Shown piece by piece: positions 24,415 through 33,800 of a DNA stretch of 59,430 bases. The stretch covers positions 1 through 59,430 of the forward strand of contig NZ_BDAP01000013.1 in NCBI RefSeq assembly GCF_001598915.1. Direction: 5' to 3'. Each line of letters starts with the position of its first letter. Positions within the stretch are counted from its first letter, which is position 1. The notes below the pieces were generated by a model. It did no database searches. It was not told the DNA's origin and was given only the letters and a program-made list of their open reading frames with translations. The position numbers were made by a program, and so were the translations under genes. Origin of the DNA: Williamsia muralis NBRC 105860. GTDB lineage: Bacteria > Actinomycetota > Actinomycetes > Mycobacteriales > Mycobacteriaceae.

Positions 24415-24798
24415 ATGGCGATTAAAAGTGAGGGGTGTGTGCCGGCTACAGGAGGCGCGGACTCAAGTGTCGATGCAGCAGTTGCGCTGTTCCATAGTCT
24501 CTCGGACGCAACACGTTTGGCTATCGTGCGGCAACTGGCCGGCGGGGAGGCCCGGGTGGCTGACTTGGTGGCCGAGCTCGGTTTGGCGCAGTCGACGGTG
24601 TCAGCGCACGTGGGGTGTTTACGTGATTGCGGCCTCGTACAGGGCCGGCCGCAGGGCCGTCAGGTGTTCTATTCACTCTCGCGCCCTGAACTGATGGATC
24701 TGCTGGCGTCAGCGGAAACCTTGCTGGCAGCAACGGGTAATGCGGTCACGTTGTGCCCGAATTACGGTATTGCATCTGGGGTGGTCGGCGATGAGTGA
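24415..24798 (+). CDS. cmtR: ArsR/SmtB-family Cd/Pb sensor, CmtR-like
   Basis: The protein is a winged-helix ArsR repressor: LFHSLSDATRLAIVRQLAGG, then the recognition helix LAQSTVSAHVGCLRDCGLV and wing GRPQGRQVFYSL. C68 and C72 in the recognition helix plus C114 near the C-terminus (TLCPNYG) reproduce the three-Cys Cd(II)/Pb(II) site known for M. tuberculosis CmtR. Metal binding releases DNA. Start at 24415 fits a leaderless transcript. It overlaps the P-type ATPase gene by 8 bp, forming an operon with it and lspA. Specificity for Cd/Pb rather than Zn is inferred from the Cys set. Confidence 0.85.
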   Translation: MAIKSEGCVPATGGADSSVDAAVALFHSLSDATRLAIVRQLAGGEARVADLVAELGLAQSTVSAHVGCLRDCGLVQGRPQGRQVFYSLSRPELMDLLASAETLLAATGNAVTLCPNYGIASGVVGDE

Positions 24799-26749
24799 TG
24801 CGTGCGGCTGCGGCCATGACGAAGCCCCCGATGACGATGGAGCAGAAGCCGACCTCGCGCGGTGGTGGCAGGTCGTAGAGATCAGAGCTGCGATCGTTGC
24901 CGGGGCACTGCTCGTGGCAGCTTTGATCAGCAGCGTGGCCGAGGGACCGCAGTATGTGGAGCTGGGACTGCAAGTAGGTGCGCTGGTCATCGCCGGCTAT
25001 ACCTTTGTGCCTTCAACACTGCGCCGACTAGCCCGAGGCAAGATCGGGGTCGGCACCTTGATGACCATCGCCGCGGTCGGGGCGGTCGTGCTCGGGGAAG
25101 TCGGCGAGGCGGCCATGCTCGCTTTTCTGTTCGCGATCAGCGAAGGACTCGAGGAATACGCCGTTACCAGGACCCGCCGCGGCTTGCGGGCACTGCTCTC
25201 GCTGGTGCCTGACACCGCCACCGTGCGACGCGGTGGCCGTGAACTTGTCGTGTCCCCCACCGACCTCGTGGTCGGCGACACCATGATCGTCAAACCCGGT
25301 GAACGCCTTGCCACGGACGGCACGATCAGTTCCGGGCACACTGCGCTCGACACCTCGGCGATCACCGGTGAGTCGGTTCCAACCGAAGCGGGACCCGGTA
25401 GCGAGGTCTACGCCGGTTTCATCAATGGCACCGGCGTCCTGGAAGTGACGGTCACTGCTGCTGCACGCGACAATTCTCTGGCCAAGATTGTGCGGATCGT
25501 CGAGGCCGAACAGTCCCGCAAAGGCCAGGCCCAGCGGTTGGCCGACAAGATCGCCCGCCCGTTGGTTCCCTCAGTGATGATCGCTGCCGGTGTCATCGCC
25601 GGGGTTGGCAGTGCGCTCGGAGACCCGCGAGTGTGGGTTGAACGGGCCCTGGTGGTGCTGGTCGCTGCCTCGCCGTGCGCGCTGGCAATCGCCATACCAG
25701 TGACCGTGGTCGCCGCGATCGGGGCCGCCTCCAAACTCGGTGTCTTGATCAAGGGGGGCGCCGCCCTCGAGGCGCTCGGCCGAATCCGTACCGTTGCGCT
25801 CGACAAAACCGGCACCCTGACCCGCAATCAACCCTCAGTCGTCGAGATCGCAACCACCGGTGGTGCCTCACGCGCCGAGGTACTTACCGTCGCTGCGGCG
25901 CTCGAAGCGCGCAGTGAACATCCCCTCGCCCGGGCGATTTTGGCCGCCGCTGACCCGGTCACTCCCGCCGACGACGTCGACGCGGTCACCGGCGCCGGCC
26001 TCGTCGGATCTGTCGAGGGCCACCCTGTTCGGCTGGGACGGCCCGGCTGGATCGAGGCTGGCGCCTTGACCGATGACATCGATCGCATGCAACGAGCAGG
26101 TGCCACCGCCGTACTCATCGAACGCGACGGCACCGTCATCGGCGCCATTGCCGTGCGCGATGAACTTCGGCCCGAAGCACCCACCGTGGTTGCTGGTCTA
26201 CGCCGCGATGGCTACTCGGTGGCCATGCTCACCGGCGACAACGCGCGCACCGCCGCCGCGCTGGCCGAACAAGCCGGCATTGAGAACGTGCACGCCGATC
26301 TACGGCCAGAGGACAAAGCCCGCATCATCAACACGCTGCGCGCCCACCAACCCACCGCCATGGTGGGCGACGGCGTCAACGACGCCCCCGCTCTGGCCAC
26401 CGCCGATTTGGGCATCGCCATGGGCGCCATGGGCACCGACGTCGCGATCGAAACCGCAGACGTCGCACTGATGGGCGAGGATCTACGTCATCTGCCTTCA
26501 GCTCTTACCCACGCCCGCCGATCACGCACCATCATGCTGCAAAATGTGGGCCTCTCCCTGGCCATCATCACCGTCCTGATGCCCCTGGCCCTGTTCGGTG
26601 TCCTAGGCCTTGCCGCGGTTGTCCTCGTTCATGAAATCGCCGAGATCGTCGTCATCGGCAACGGGGTGCGCGCGGGACGCACCACACGTCTGCACCTGCC
26701 CGACAACTCGACGACCACCGACCGCCCACTAGCAAAGACCACACAATGA
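24791..26749 (+). CDS. heavy-metal P1B-type ATPase (Cd/Zn/Pb exporter)
   Basis: The 652-aa protein has the full P1B set: actuator TGES (192-195), the metal-binding SPC in membrane helix 6 (S294-P295-C296), phosphorylation motif DKTGTLT (338-344), HPLA in the nucleotide-binding domain, and the hinge GDGVNDAP (526-533). SPC with a C-terminal HEIAEIVVIGNG segment fits Zn/Cd/Pb pumps such as CadA or mycobacterial CtpG. The N-terminus has no CxxC heavy-metal domain, only a short CGCGHDE motif that may bind metal. ATG overlaps the cmtR stop, and its own stop overlaps lspA (ATGA), so the three genes form one metal-induced operon. Confidence 0.93.
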   Translation: MSDACGCGHDEAPDDDGAEADLARWWQVVEIRAAIVAGALLVAALISSVAEGPQYVELGLQVGALVIAGYTFVPSTLRRLARGKIGVGTLMTIAAVGAVVLGEVGEAAMLAFLFAISEGLEEYAVTRTRRGLRALLSLVPDTATVRRGGRELVVSPTDLVVGDTMIVKPGERLATDGTISSGHTALDTSAITGESVPTEAGPGSEVYAGFINGTGVLEVTVTAAARDNSLAKIVRIVEAEQSRKGQAQRLADKIARPLVPSVMIAAGVIAGVGSALGDPRVWVERALVVLVAASPCALAIAIPVTVVAAIGAASKLGVLIKGGAALEALGRIRTVALDKTGTLTRNQPSVVEIATTGGASRAEVLTVAAALEARSEHPLARAILAAADPVTPADDVDAVTGAGLVGSVEGHPVRLGRPGWIEAGALTDDIDRMQRAGATAVLIERDGTVIGAIAVRDELRPEAPTVVAGLRRDGYSVAMLTGDNARTAAALAEQAGIENVHADLRPEDKARIINTLRAHQPTAMVGDGVNDAPALATADLGIAMGAMGTDVAIETADVALMGEDLRHLPSALTHARRSRTIMLQNVGLSLAIITVLMPLALFGVLGLAAVVLVHEIAEIVVIGNGVRAGRTTRLHLPDNSTTTDRPLAKTTQ

Positions 26750-27273
26750 ACATTGACGACAACGCCGCCGACCACGATCAGTCGATCGTCACCGCATCAG
26801 CACAACGGCGGCGAGTCCTGGTCGCGGTCACTGCCACCTTGGCCGCCGTCGCACTCATCCTCGATCCCATCGCCCGCAACACCCTGTCCGACGGCCGAAC
26901 CGTTGACCTCGGGTTGCTCCAACTCGACCTCGCCTACAACACCGGGGTCGCTTTCAGCCTCGGCAACCAGCTGCCCACCGCGGTGATCCTCGCCCTCACC
27001 AGCCTCATCACCCTCGGCTTTGCCATCTATGCCTGGCGCACCGCATCTGAGCAACGAACGCTGCAGACCGTCAGCTTCGCCGCCATTGTCGCTGGCGCCG
27101 CCGCCAACGTCATCGACCGTCTCCTCGACGGCAAAGTCACCGACTACTTCCATACCGGGTGGTGGCCCACCTTCAACCTCGCCGACACTTACATCACCTG
27201 CGGCGTAGTCGTCCTGGTCCTCACTGTTCTGTTCGAACCCGGCGCTACCCGCATGTCCGAGAACAACAACTAA
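26746..27273 (+). CDS. lspA: lipoprotein signal peptidase II
   Basis: The four-helix membrane aspartic protease has its motifs intact: NTGVAFS (65-71), GAAANVIDRLLDGKVTDYF with catalytic D124, and FNLADTYI with catalytic D147. It removes signal peptides from prolipoproteins. At 175 aa it is of normal length. An lspA gene in a cmtR-cadA operon is a common arrangement on metal-resistance elements (compare pbrABC/cadA islands); its role in metal resistance is not settled. A degraded copy of this gene's last bases lies near 34000-34044. Confidence 0.92.
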   Translation: MNIDDNAADHDQSIVTASAQRRRVLVAVTATLAAVALILDPIARNTLSDGRTVDLGLLQLDLAYNTGVAFSLGNQLPTAVILALTSLITLGFAIYAWRTASEQRTLQTVSFAAIVAGAAANVIDRLLDGKVTDYFHTGWWPTFNLADTYITCGVVVLVLTVLFEPGATRMSENNN

Positions 27274-27300
27274 ATCGCTACTGGCCCACCACCTGGAGGG

Positions 27301-28476
27301 TCAGTGCGCCGCACCAGTGTTGTTCTGGCGGCGAATGAATTCGGCCATACCCGGAACGGTGAATGCCACAACTCCGCGTTCAGGCGCCCAGATCAGGCCT
27401 TTTTTGATACAGGCGTCGCGGTGCGGTGCCACCGACTGCATGGAGCTGCCCAGCGCTGTGGCGATCGCAGACGACCGCGGTTGATCGGTGCCGCTCACCG
27501 CCATGGCGTGTAAATACCGCCGTTCGGTCTCGGTCGCACGAAGCCACCGCGAGCTATAAAACCCGGCATCAAGAGAGGCGTGGCCGGTGCTCACCGCATC
27601 TTCGGCTTCAAGCAGCCTGAACGGTGATTCTGTTGCCGCACGCCACAATTCGTAGCCAAAGACTTGCAGGAAATACGGGTAGCCGGCACTGGCAGTGACC
27701 ACATAATCAGCGGCCTCGTCGGAAACGGCCTGACCCAGCCGAGAAATCGGTGCGACGATGGCCGCCCGCGCCTCATCGTTGGACACAGGTCCGATGGTGC
27801 GGTAGTCAAATTGGCGTTCGGCGTAGGACCGTGCATCAGCTAGCACCTGGGGGAGGTTCGGAAGTCCCGCACCGACCACGAAGAACGGCCAGCCCCGTTG
27901 CGCGGCACGGTGCTGGGTTGCTAGCAACACTTGTAGCAGCGGCGCCTCGAGCTCCTGCATCTCGTCGACGAACAACCCGAATGCGTTGCCCTCCTTGCGG
28001 AGTTCATCGCACAACTCTTCGACGAGATCTTCGAACTCGACTCCCAATGATGCCTGCGACGGTGGTGCGGCTTTCGACACACTGACCCCGGTGCCGAATG
28101 CAGTCGCCGACACCGAAAACTCCTCGGTCATCGCCCGAAGCCGATCTGCAATTGCCCGTGCGAACTTGCGGCGCCTAAGCGCCCGGGTGACGTCTTTAGA
28201 AATCCGCCTACGCAGCGCTTCGGCGCCTTCCTGACTCGTCTGCGCTTCGACCTCCACAACGACCCAATCGTTGCGCCGCGCTTGGTCAGCCATGGTCGCC
28301 AGCAACGTGGTCTTGCCGACTCCCCGCAGTCCTTGCAACATCAGCCCCCGGTCATAGTGGCGTTGCTTGGCCCGGGCGACCAGCAGATCGAAACGCTCCA
28401 ACTCCCGGGCACGACCCACCAGCTCAGGCGGACGAGTACCCGACCCGGGCGTGAAGGGATTGAGACCAGATTCCAC
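27301..28476 (-). CDS. AAA-type ATPase, 391 aa
   Basis: Walker A is LQGLRGVGKTTLL (about 47-59) and Walker B is GLFVDEMQE (167-175), inside an AAA_16/ORC-like module. The C-terminal third reads as a winged-helix-like domain (AVSGTDQPRSSAIATALGSS, then GLIWAPERGVVAFTVPGMAE). Such stand-alone ATPases are frequent in actinobacterial mobile elements; their function is unknown and may lie in DNA or stress control. It is convergent with lspA, only 27 bp apart. A frameshifted remnant of its 3' end is present at 34045-34250. Confidence 0.85.
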   Translation of the reverse strand: MESGLNPFTPGSGTRPPELVGRARELERFDLLVARAKQRHYDRGLMLQGLRGVGKTTLLATMADQARRNDWVVVEVEAQTSQEGAEALRRRISKDVTRALRRRKFARAIADRLRAMTEEFSVSATAFGTGVSVSKAAPPSQASLGVEFEDLVEELCDELRKEGNAFGLFVDEMQELEAPLLQVLLATQHRAAQRGWPFFVVGAGLPNLPQVLADARSYAERQFDYRTIGPVSNDEARAAIVAPISRLGQAVSDEAADYVVTASAGYPYFLQVFGYELWRAATESPFRLLEAEDAVSTGHASLDAGFYSSRWLRATETERRYLHAMAVSGTDQPRSSAIATALGSSMQSVAPHRDACIKKGLIWAPERGVVAFTVPGMAEFIRRQNNTGAAH

Positions 28477-28493
28477 CAGCAGACACTAGCAAA

Positions 28494-28534
28494 GTATCGG
28501 GGTGTATAACGCGGATTCTTATACGAGCCGATAC
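28494..28534. promoter_or_regulatory. 41-bp nested dyad upstream of AAA gene
   Basis: Two concentric inverted repeats share one axis: GTATCGG/CCGATAC (28494-28500, 28528-28534) and GTATAA/TTATAC (28504-28509, 28519-28524). The block lies 18 bp before the AAA start. Probable operator. Confidence 0.5.
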
Positions 28535-28609
28535 GGCCTTAGCGTCCGCCCGCCCGCTTGCAGTACGTACCGGGCCGCCACCGCCGACATAAATCCTCCG
28601 CGCGGCAAC

Positions 28610-28642
28610 TTCGGCTGGCCGAATATATAGTTTCGGCTAGCC
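28610..28642. promoter_or_regulatory. repeated TTCGGCTxGCC motif before Nramp gene
   Basis: TTCGG-CTGG-CCGAA (28610-28623) and TTCGGCTAGCC (28632-28642) lie just before the Nramp gene. GGCTAGCC cores resemble DtxR/MntR-type boxes, which would make sense for a manganese transporter. No regulator gene of that type is in the window. Confidence 0.4.
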
Positions 28643-28675
28643 ATTAGACTGCGGGGCATCGAACAGGAGGGCGCT

Positions 28676-29917
28676 GTGGTGGCAACGAGTGGAGTGCGTC
28701 CCCGGCTGGCCCGGGTTCGGGTGAGTTCCACGCTGCTCGGGCCTGCTTTCGTCGCGGCAATCGCCTATGTCGATCCCGGCAACGTCGCATCGAACATCAG
28801 CGCTGGCGCAGAGTTCGGGTATTTGCTGGTGTGGGTCATCGTGGCCGCGAATGTGATGGCCGGGCTGGTGCAGTATCTGTCGGCGAAGTTGGGTGTGGTC
28901 ACGGGCATGTCGTTGCCCGAAGCGGTGCGCGGCCGCTCTTCTCGTTCGACTCGGCTCGGGTATTGGGTACAGGCCGAGCTGGTGGCGATGGCGACCGATT
29001 TGGCCGAAGTGGTCGGCGGCGCCATTGCGTTGAACCTGTTGTTCGATCTGCCGTTGCTGGTAGGTGGGGTGATCACCGGGCTGGTCTCGATGGGGCTGTT
29101 GCTGGTGCAAGACCGCAGCGGCCAACGCCCGTTCGAGCGGGTCATCATTGGGTTGTTGGCAGTCATCGCGATTGGGTTCCTCACCAGTGTGGTCGTTGAA
29201 CCACCATCGCCGGCAGCGGCAGCTGAGGGCCTCATTCCACGTTTCGAAGGAACCGAGAGCGTGATGCTGGCAGCGGCGATGCTCGGTGCCACGGTCATGC
29301 CGCATGCTGTGTATCTGCATTCGGGACTGGTACGGGACCGCCACGGTGTCAACGGGCCTGGACCACTGCGGCGACGACTGCTCCGGGTGACCCGCGTCGA
29401 TGTGGCACTGGCCATGCTCTTGGCAGGAGCAGTCAACATGTCGATGCTCCTGCTAGCAGCAACCAACCTGCAAGGCAGAGACGACGTCGACACCATCGAA
29501 GGCGCCCACGAGGCCATCGGGGACACCCTCGGACCAGTCGTGGCATTGCTATTCGCATTGGGTCTTCTTGCTTCTGGACTGGCATCGACATCTGTCGGCG
29601 CCTATGCCGGCGCCATGATCATGGACGGGTTGCTGCAGCGCCGGATACCGATCGTGGTGCGGCGGCTGGTCACCTTGATTCCCGCCATCGCCATCCTTGC
29701 CGTGGGCATCGACCCCACCCAGGCCCTGATCGTGTCTCAGGTCATCTTGTCGTTCGGCATCCCCTTCGCCTTAGTTCCCCTGGTGCGATTTACCAGTGAC
29801 CGCGCACTGATGGGTGAGGACACCAATCACCACGTCACCAGCTCACTCGCCTGGCTCACCGCGGCGGTGATCATTGTCTTGAATGTTGCCTTGATCTATC
29901 TCACTGTCCTGGGCTAA
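28676..29917 (+). CDS. Nramp-family divalent metal ion transporter
   Basis: The protein has 413 aa and about eleven membrane helices. DPGNVASN near residue 33 is the metal-binding motif of transmembrane helix 1, and VMPHAVYLHSG (about 205) is the matching MPH motif of helix 6. Nramp/MntH proteins import Mn2+ or Fe2+ with protons. The GTG start has AGGAGG upstream. Similar DtxR-like motifs precede it. A fragment of a second Nramp gene (its last 60 codons) is found at 45453-45650. Confidence 0.9.
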   Translation: MVATSGVRPRLARVRVSSTLLGPAFVAAIAYVDPGNVASNISAGAEFGYLLVWVIVAANVMAGLVQYLSAKLGVVTGMSLPEAVRGRSSRSTRLGYWVQAELVAMATDLAEVVGGAIALNLLFDLPLLVGGVITGLVSMGLLLVQDRSGQRPFERVIIGLLAVIAIGFLTSVVVEPPSPAAAAEGLIPRFEGTESVMLAAAMLGATVMPHAVYLHSGLVRDRHGVNGPGPLRRRLLRVTRVDVALAMLLAGAVNMSMLLLAATNLQGRDDVDTIEGAHEAIGDTLGPVVALLFALGLLASGLASTSVGAYAGAMIMDGLLQRRIPIVVRRLVTLIPAIAILAVGIDPTQALIVSQVILSFGIPFALVPLVRFTSDRALMGEDTNHHVTSSLAWLTAAVIIVLNVALIYLTVLG

Positions 29918-30076
29918 AGCAGCGATCGCTACCGCTCGACCACCGTGCACGGTTGCCGTGGCAGCAGCCCGCCTTCGCCCACACTGACGCTCCTGCACCG
30001 CCACTCCCGATGCTCGACCATCGGCGTCGACCATCGGCGATTTCTCCAGGTTCGCCCCGGTGCCTACGCTGATGGG

Positions 30077-32182
30077 ATGAGCACACCGCCGGCCGATTCG
30101 ATCAACGTTCGACGCGCGGCAGCAGCGAGCATCGGATGGGCGCTGGCCTGGGTCGGGGCCGCTGTGGCCATTGCGGTAACGGCCATTTCTGCCAGTACCG
30201 TCCTGGATCTAGTGGGGGTCGGCGATCCCGGCATTCTGACTCGCTACGGGCTGCCCGCGGTGCAGACCATCGGTGAGATCGGTGCAGTGGTCGCTGTCGG
30301 TGGAACACTGTTCGCCGCGTTCTTCGTCCCCCCACAATCAAACGGAATCCTCGACGTCGGCGGCTACCGCGCGCTGCGGTCTGCTGCTGTGGGCGCGATG
30401 GTGTGGATGGTGTGCGCACTGCTGATGGTCCCGTTGACCGTCTCGGACACGACCGGCTTCGCGATATCGGAAGTGGTGTCGGTGGACCGGCTGATCACAG
30501 CGGTCGGCCAGGTCGCCGACGCCCGATCCTGGCTCTGGACAGCGCTGTTCGCCCTGATGTGCGCGGTTGTTGCCCGGATCACGCTGCGCTGGACGTGGAC
30601 GCTGGTCGCGTTCCCGCTGGCTCTGCTGACCCTGATGCCCACAGCCCTGGCCGGCCACTCCTCGACCGGCGGCAGCCACGACATCGCGACCAATAGCCTG
30701 ATCCTGCACATCGTGGGCGCATGCATCTGGATGGGCGGTCTGTTCGCCGTCCTCGTTTATGCTCGCGGACACGGCCACTTCACCGCACTCGCGGTCCGGC
30801 GCTACTCCCGAATTGCCCTGTGGTGCCTGGTCGTCGTCGGAGCCAGTGGAGTCATCAACGCACTCATCCGGGTACACCTGGACCAATTGTTCAGCACCAC
30901 CTACGGGCAGCTGATCCTGGTGAAAGTCGCAGCGCTGCTCCTACTGGGTGGTTGTGGTGCCTGGCACCGGCGCACCACTATCCCGGCGGTGACCAGCAAC
31001 GGGGGTGACCGTCAACCATTGATCCGCTTCGCCGTCGTCGAACTGCTGATCTTCGCAGCGACCTTCGGGATCGCGGTCGGGTTGTCGCGGACACCGCCGC
31101 CAGAGAATGTGAATCCCGCAGACATGCCGGCGACCGAACTGATCCTCGGGTACAGCCTCGACCGAGCACCCACGTTCGGGGAGATCGTCGTCGGTTGGCG
31201 CTTCGATCTGCTGTTCGGCACCCTCGCGATCGTGATGGCCGCCCTGTACCTGCGGGGGGTCTACCGGCTCCGCACACGCGGTGATGCCTGGCCGGTGGGA
31301 CGCACCATCGCATGGCTGCTGGGTTGTGCCGCAGTGCTCTTCGCGACCTCTTCAGGCCTGGGCAAGTATGCTCCGGCACTGTTCAGCATTCACATGATCG
31401 CGCACATGATGTTGTCGATGCTGGCGCCGGTGCTCCTGGTCCTCGGCGGCCCGGTGACGCTGGCGCTGCGGGCCATTGCGCCGGCTGGCCGGTCCTCTCC
31501 CCCGGGCCCACGCGAGTGGATCCTGTCCCTGCTGCACAGCCCGTTCTCGCGGTTTCTGACCCATCCTTTGGTGGCGTCGGTGCTGTTCGTCGGTAGCTAT
31601 TACGTGCTGTACCTCGGTGGGCTGTTCGACGTCCTCACCGAATACCATGCGGCGCACGTCGCGATGAATCTGCATTTTCTGCTCAGCGGTTACCTGTTCT
31701 ACTGGGTGGTGATCGGGATCGACCCTGCCCCGCGGAGGCTTTCCCCGGTCGCAAAACTGGCGATGGTGTTCGGCTCGTTGCCTTTTCACGCTTTCTTCGG
31801 TGTTGCGTTGATGAGTACCGACAGCGTCATTGCCCGCACCTACTACAACAGTCTGATGTTGCCGTGGAACCCGGATCTGATGAGCGATCAGCGTTTAGGT
31901 GGAGGTATCGCATGGGCGGCCGGTGAAATCCCTTTGGTGCTCGTGATGTTGGCGTTGCTGGTCCAGTGGTCTCGCCAGGATCAGCGCCAGGCCACCGGCT
32001 TTGATCGCCGCGAGGATCGCGAGGGCGATGCGCAATTGGTCAGCTACAACGCGATGCTGGCGCAGATGGCCGGTACCTCAGCCGGCCCGGCGACCGTAAC
32101 GGATTCGGCCGCTACCGCCGCTGCCACAGCGCCGCAGAGCCCGCCAGCGGCCACGCAGTCAGAAACCCCTGAGCGTCGCTAG
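30077..32182 (+). CDS. CopD - CtaG fusion membrane protein
   Basis: The ATG at 30077 follows TACGCT at leaderless spacing. The N-terminal half is a CopD copper-resistance domain with a signal-like first helix, then HSSTGGSHDIATNSLILHIV and GACIWMGGLFAVLVY. The C-terminal half (about 370-680) is a caa3-type CtaG oxidase-assembly domain (SIHMIAHMMLSMLAPVLLVL, then HAAHVAMNLHFLLSGYLFYW). His and Met residues on the outer side probably bind copper. The fused form is typical of mycobacteria (compare Rv0102). It is predicted to move copper across the membrane and supply Cu for cytochrome oxidase. A separate CtaG lies at 47855. Confidence 0.88.
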   Translation: MSTPPADSINVRRAAAASIGWALAWVGAAVAIAVTAISASTVLDLVGVGDPGILTRYGLPAVQTIGEIGAVVAVGGTLFAAFFVPPQSNGILDVGGYRALRSAAVGAMVWMVCALLMVPLTVSDTTGFAISEVVSVDRLITAVGQVADARSWLWTALFALMCAVVARITLRWTWTLVAFPLALLTLMPTALAGHSSTGGSHDIATNSLILHIVGACIWMGGLFAVLVYARGHGHFTALAVRRYSRIALWCLVVVGASGVINALIRVHLDQLFSTTYGQLILVKVAALLLLGGCGAWHRRTTIPAVTSNGGDRQPLIRFAVVELLIFAATFGIAVGLSRTPPPENVNPADMPATELILGYSLDRAPTFGEIVVGWRFDLLFGTLAIVMAALYLRGVYRLRTRGDAWPVGRTIAWLLGCAAVLFATSSGLGKYAPALFSIHMIAHMMLSMLAPVLLVLGGPVTLALRAIAPAGRSSPPGPREWILSLLHSPFSRFLTHPLVASVLFVGSYYVLYLGGLFDVLTEYHAAHVAMNLHFLLSGYLFYWVVIGIDPAPRRLSPVAKLAMVFGSLPFHAFFGVALMSTDSVIARTYYNSLMLPWNPDLMSDQRLGGGIAWAAGEIPLVLVMLALLVQWSRQDQRQATGFDRREDREGDAQLVSYNAMLAQMAGTSAGPATVTDSAATAAATAPQSPPAATQSETPERR

Positions 32183-32830
32183 AGTTGTAGGCCCAAGTGT
32201 TTGTCAACCACGTCGGCGAGTTCGTCGGTTGATTCGAAGACCTGCGGCAGGACTGCGGCCACGGTTCCATCGGCGCGTACCAGCACGGTGCAGGGATAAA
32301 CCCGATCCCGACAGGGCCGCCGCGAGTCGGGCGTCGGTATCGACGACAGTCGGTAGGTGTACGCCGGTCTCGATCAGTAAATTCAGTGACAGCAGCGGGT
32401 TTTGGGAACCCTCCTGTCCCTGGACGGTGAGCACTTGCAGGCGGTCGCCGGCTCGGGCGGCGAAGTCGGCAACCACCGGCAGCTCGGTGCGGCACGGTCC
32501 GCACCAGTGCGCCCAGATGTTGATCAGTAGCGGTTGCCCGGCTGTGGCGCCGCCGAGGTCCACGGTGGCGCCGTCGGCCAGACAGGACAGGACGATCCCG
32601 GTCAACACCGACCCCGGCGCGGGCGGGGTGCCATCACCGACTGGGCAGGGTTGCAGAGCCGCCCGCTCGCGGGCCTGGGCCATGTCCTGCGCGCTGACGT
32701 CCGCGTTGATGCCCGGCAGTGGCGCACTGGGGTTGACTCCCGGATCGACTGGCTCAGAGGCAGTCTCAGAAGCTCGCGGCCAAATCGCCACAATCATCGC
32801 CACAACGATGATGAGCGCCGCGATCGATGG
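32179..32830 (-). pseudogene. frameshifted TlpA-like thioredoxin remnant
   Basis: The frame has LINIWAHWCGPCRTELPVVA and VLTVQGQEGSQNPLLSLNLL, clearly paralogous to the intact thioredoxin at 36872-37561. After DARLAAAL the frame breaks (near 32305-32320); the rest continues in another frame as RVYPCTVLVRADGTVAAVLP to the expected end at 32179. The 5' end also lacks a start: an in-frame TGA precedes the first membrane helix. Two lesions make a decayed copy rather than a sequencing slip more likely. Confidence 0.8.
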
Positions 32831-32890
32831 CCGCAGGCATGACGATCATGTCCGCTGTTACGCTCTGAGCGGCGGAGGAGATGCCGCCAA

Positions 32891-32910
32891 GGGTAAGGGT
32901 AAGGGTAAGG
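32891..32910. repeat. (GGGTAA)3 microsatellite
   Basis: Three tandem GGGTAA units in otherwise gene-poor, decayed sequence between the thioredoxin and zf-HC2 remnants. Confidence 0.7.
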
Positions 32911-33149
32911 CGGGTCCGGCGACCCTCGACGCACTCGACGAGATTGCCGGGCCCGTCGTCTCTGCCCCAGGCCACCACATCGCAAAGAACCACGGTGCTG
33001 CGCACGCTAGGTCGGACCCCTCAGGCGGCCGAACCATCAGTCGGCCACAGATGCCCGCGCGGCGCCGACCACGACGGGCAGTGCCGAGCAATTCGATCTC
33101 CCCATCGGCCTCACTTGTGGCAGCAACCGCCGACGACGGTGGCATCTGA

Positions 33150-33800
33150 TCACTGCGCTCGCCGAAACACCACCACGGCAAGAATCAGACCAGCTAGCAC
33201 CGGCAGATGACTGAGCATCCGTCCCACCGTCACCTGCCCCGCACTCGCATCGACGATGACATAACCCCCAAGAACCAACCCGAAAATACCCAGCACCGCG
33301 CACAGGCCCGCCGCAGCGATCGGCCAGATCCCGGCCACAATCATCCCCACAACCCAAAGCACCCGACCATGCCGTGGACTCGTTAAAGAAATGAGCCCCC
33401 GACATCACAGGCATGTGATGCCCGGCCGGCATCATCCCGAAATCGACACCAGCGACCTGGACCGCCGCAAGACCGGTCTGAATAGCGCCCACGGCCACCA
33501 AATCCATCCGCGCCCACTTGTTGATCGGGGCCCACGCCAACGAACGCCGCAGCGAGGTCGAGCGATGGCAGGGTATCAGGCCCGCGGCCGCCATAACAGC
33601 TGCGGCCGCACGCGGGTCAGGCTCGGCGAACGTTGCCCGCCGCAGCCGACGGACCTGGTCGTCAGCCAGGATGTACCAGGCACAGCACTGACGGCACGTT
33701 TCCAGGTGCTCATCGACCCGAACCGCAGGGACCGGCTCTCCCGCTCACCATCGAGCCGAGCTGATAGCGCCTCACGCGCCACATCACAATCCACCCCCAT
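33150..33800 (-). pseudogene. zf-HC2 anti-sigma-like membrane protein, two frameshifts
   Basis: Reading three frames in turn restores one protein: MGVDCDVAREALSARLDGER (start 33800), shift near 33740, then VDEHLETCRQCCAWYILADD with the HxxxCxxC zinc site and ALRRSLAWAPINKWARMDL-like sequence, VGAIQTGLAAVQVAGVDFGM and HFFNESTAWSGALG, shift near 33375, then VGMIVAGIWPIAAAGLCAVL to FRRAQ at 33150. Intact relatives are anti-sigma-like membrane proteins of mycobacteria. Just upstream (about 33801-33950) SAPVWARARLGAIM may be the tail of a sigma-C-like factor with a deletion. The unit is clearly non-functional. Confidence 0.72.

Noticed and set aside
32891-32910. (GGGTAA)3 as start of a CRISPR or iteron array
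   Set aside because: Only three 6-nt units, no spacers and no longer repeat. No CRISPR array was seen anywhere.
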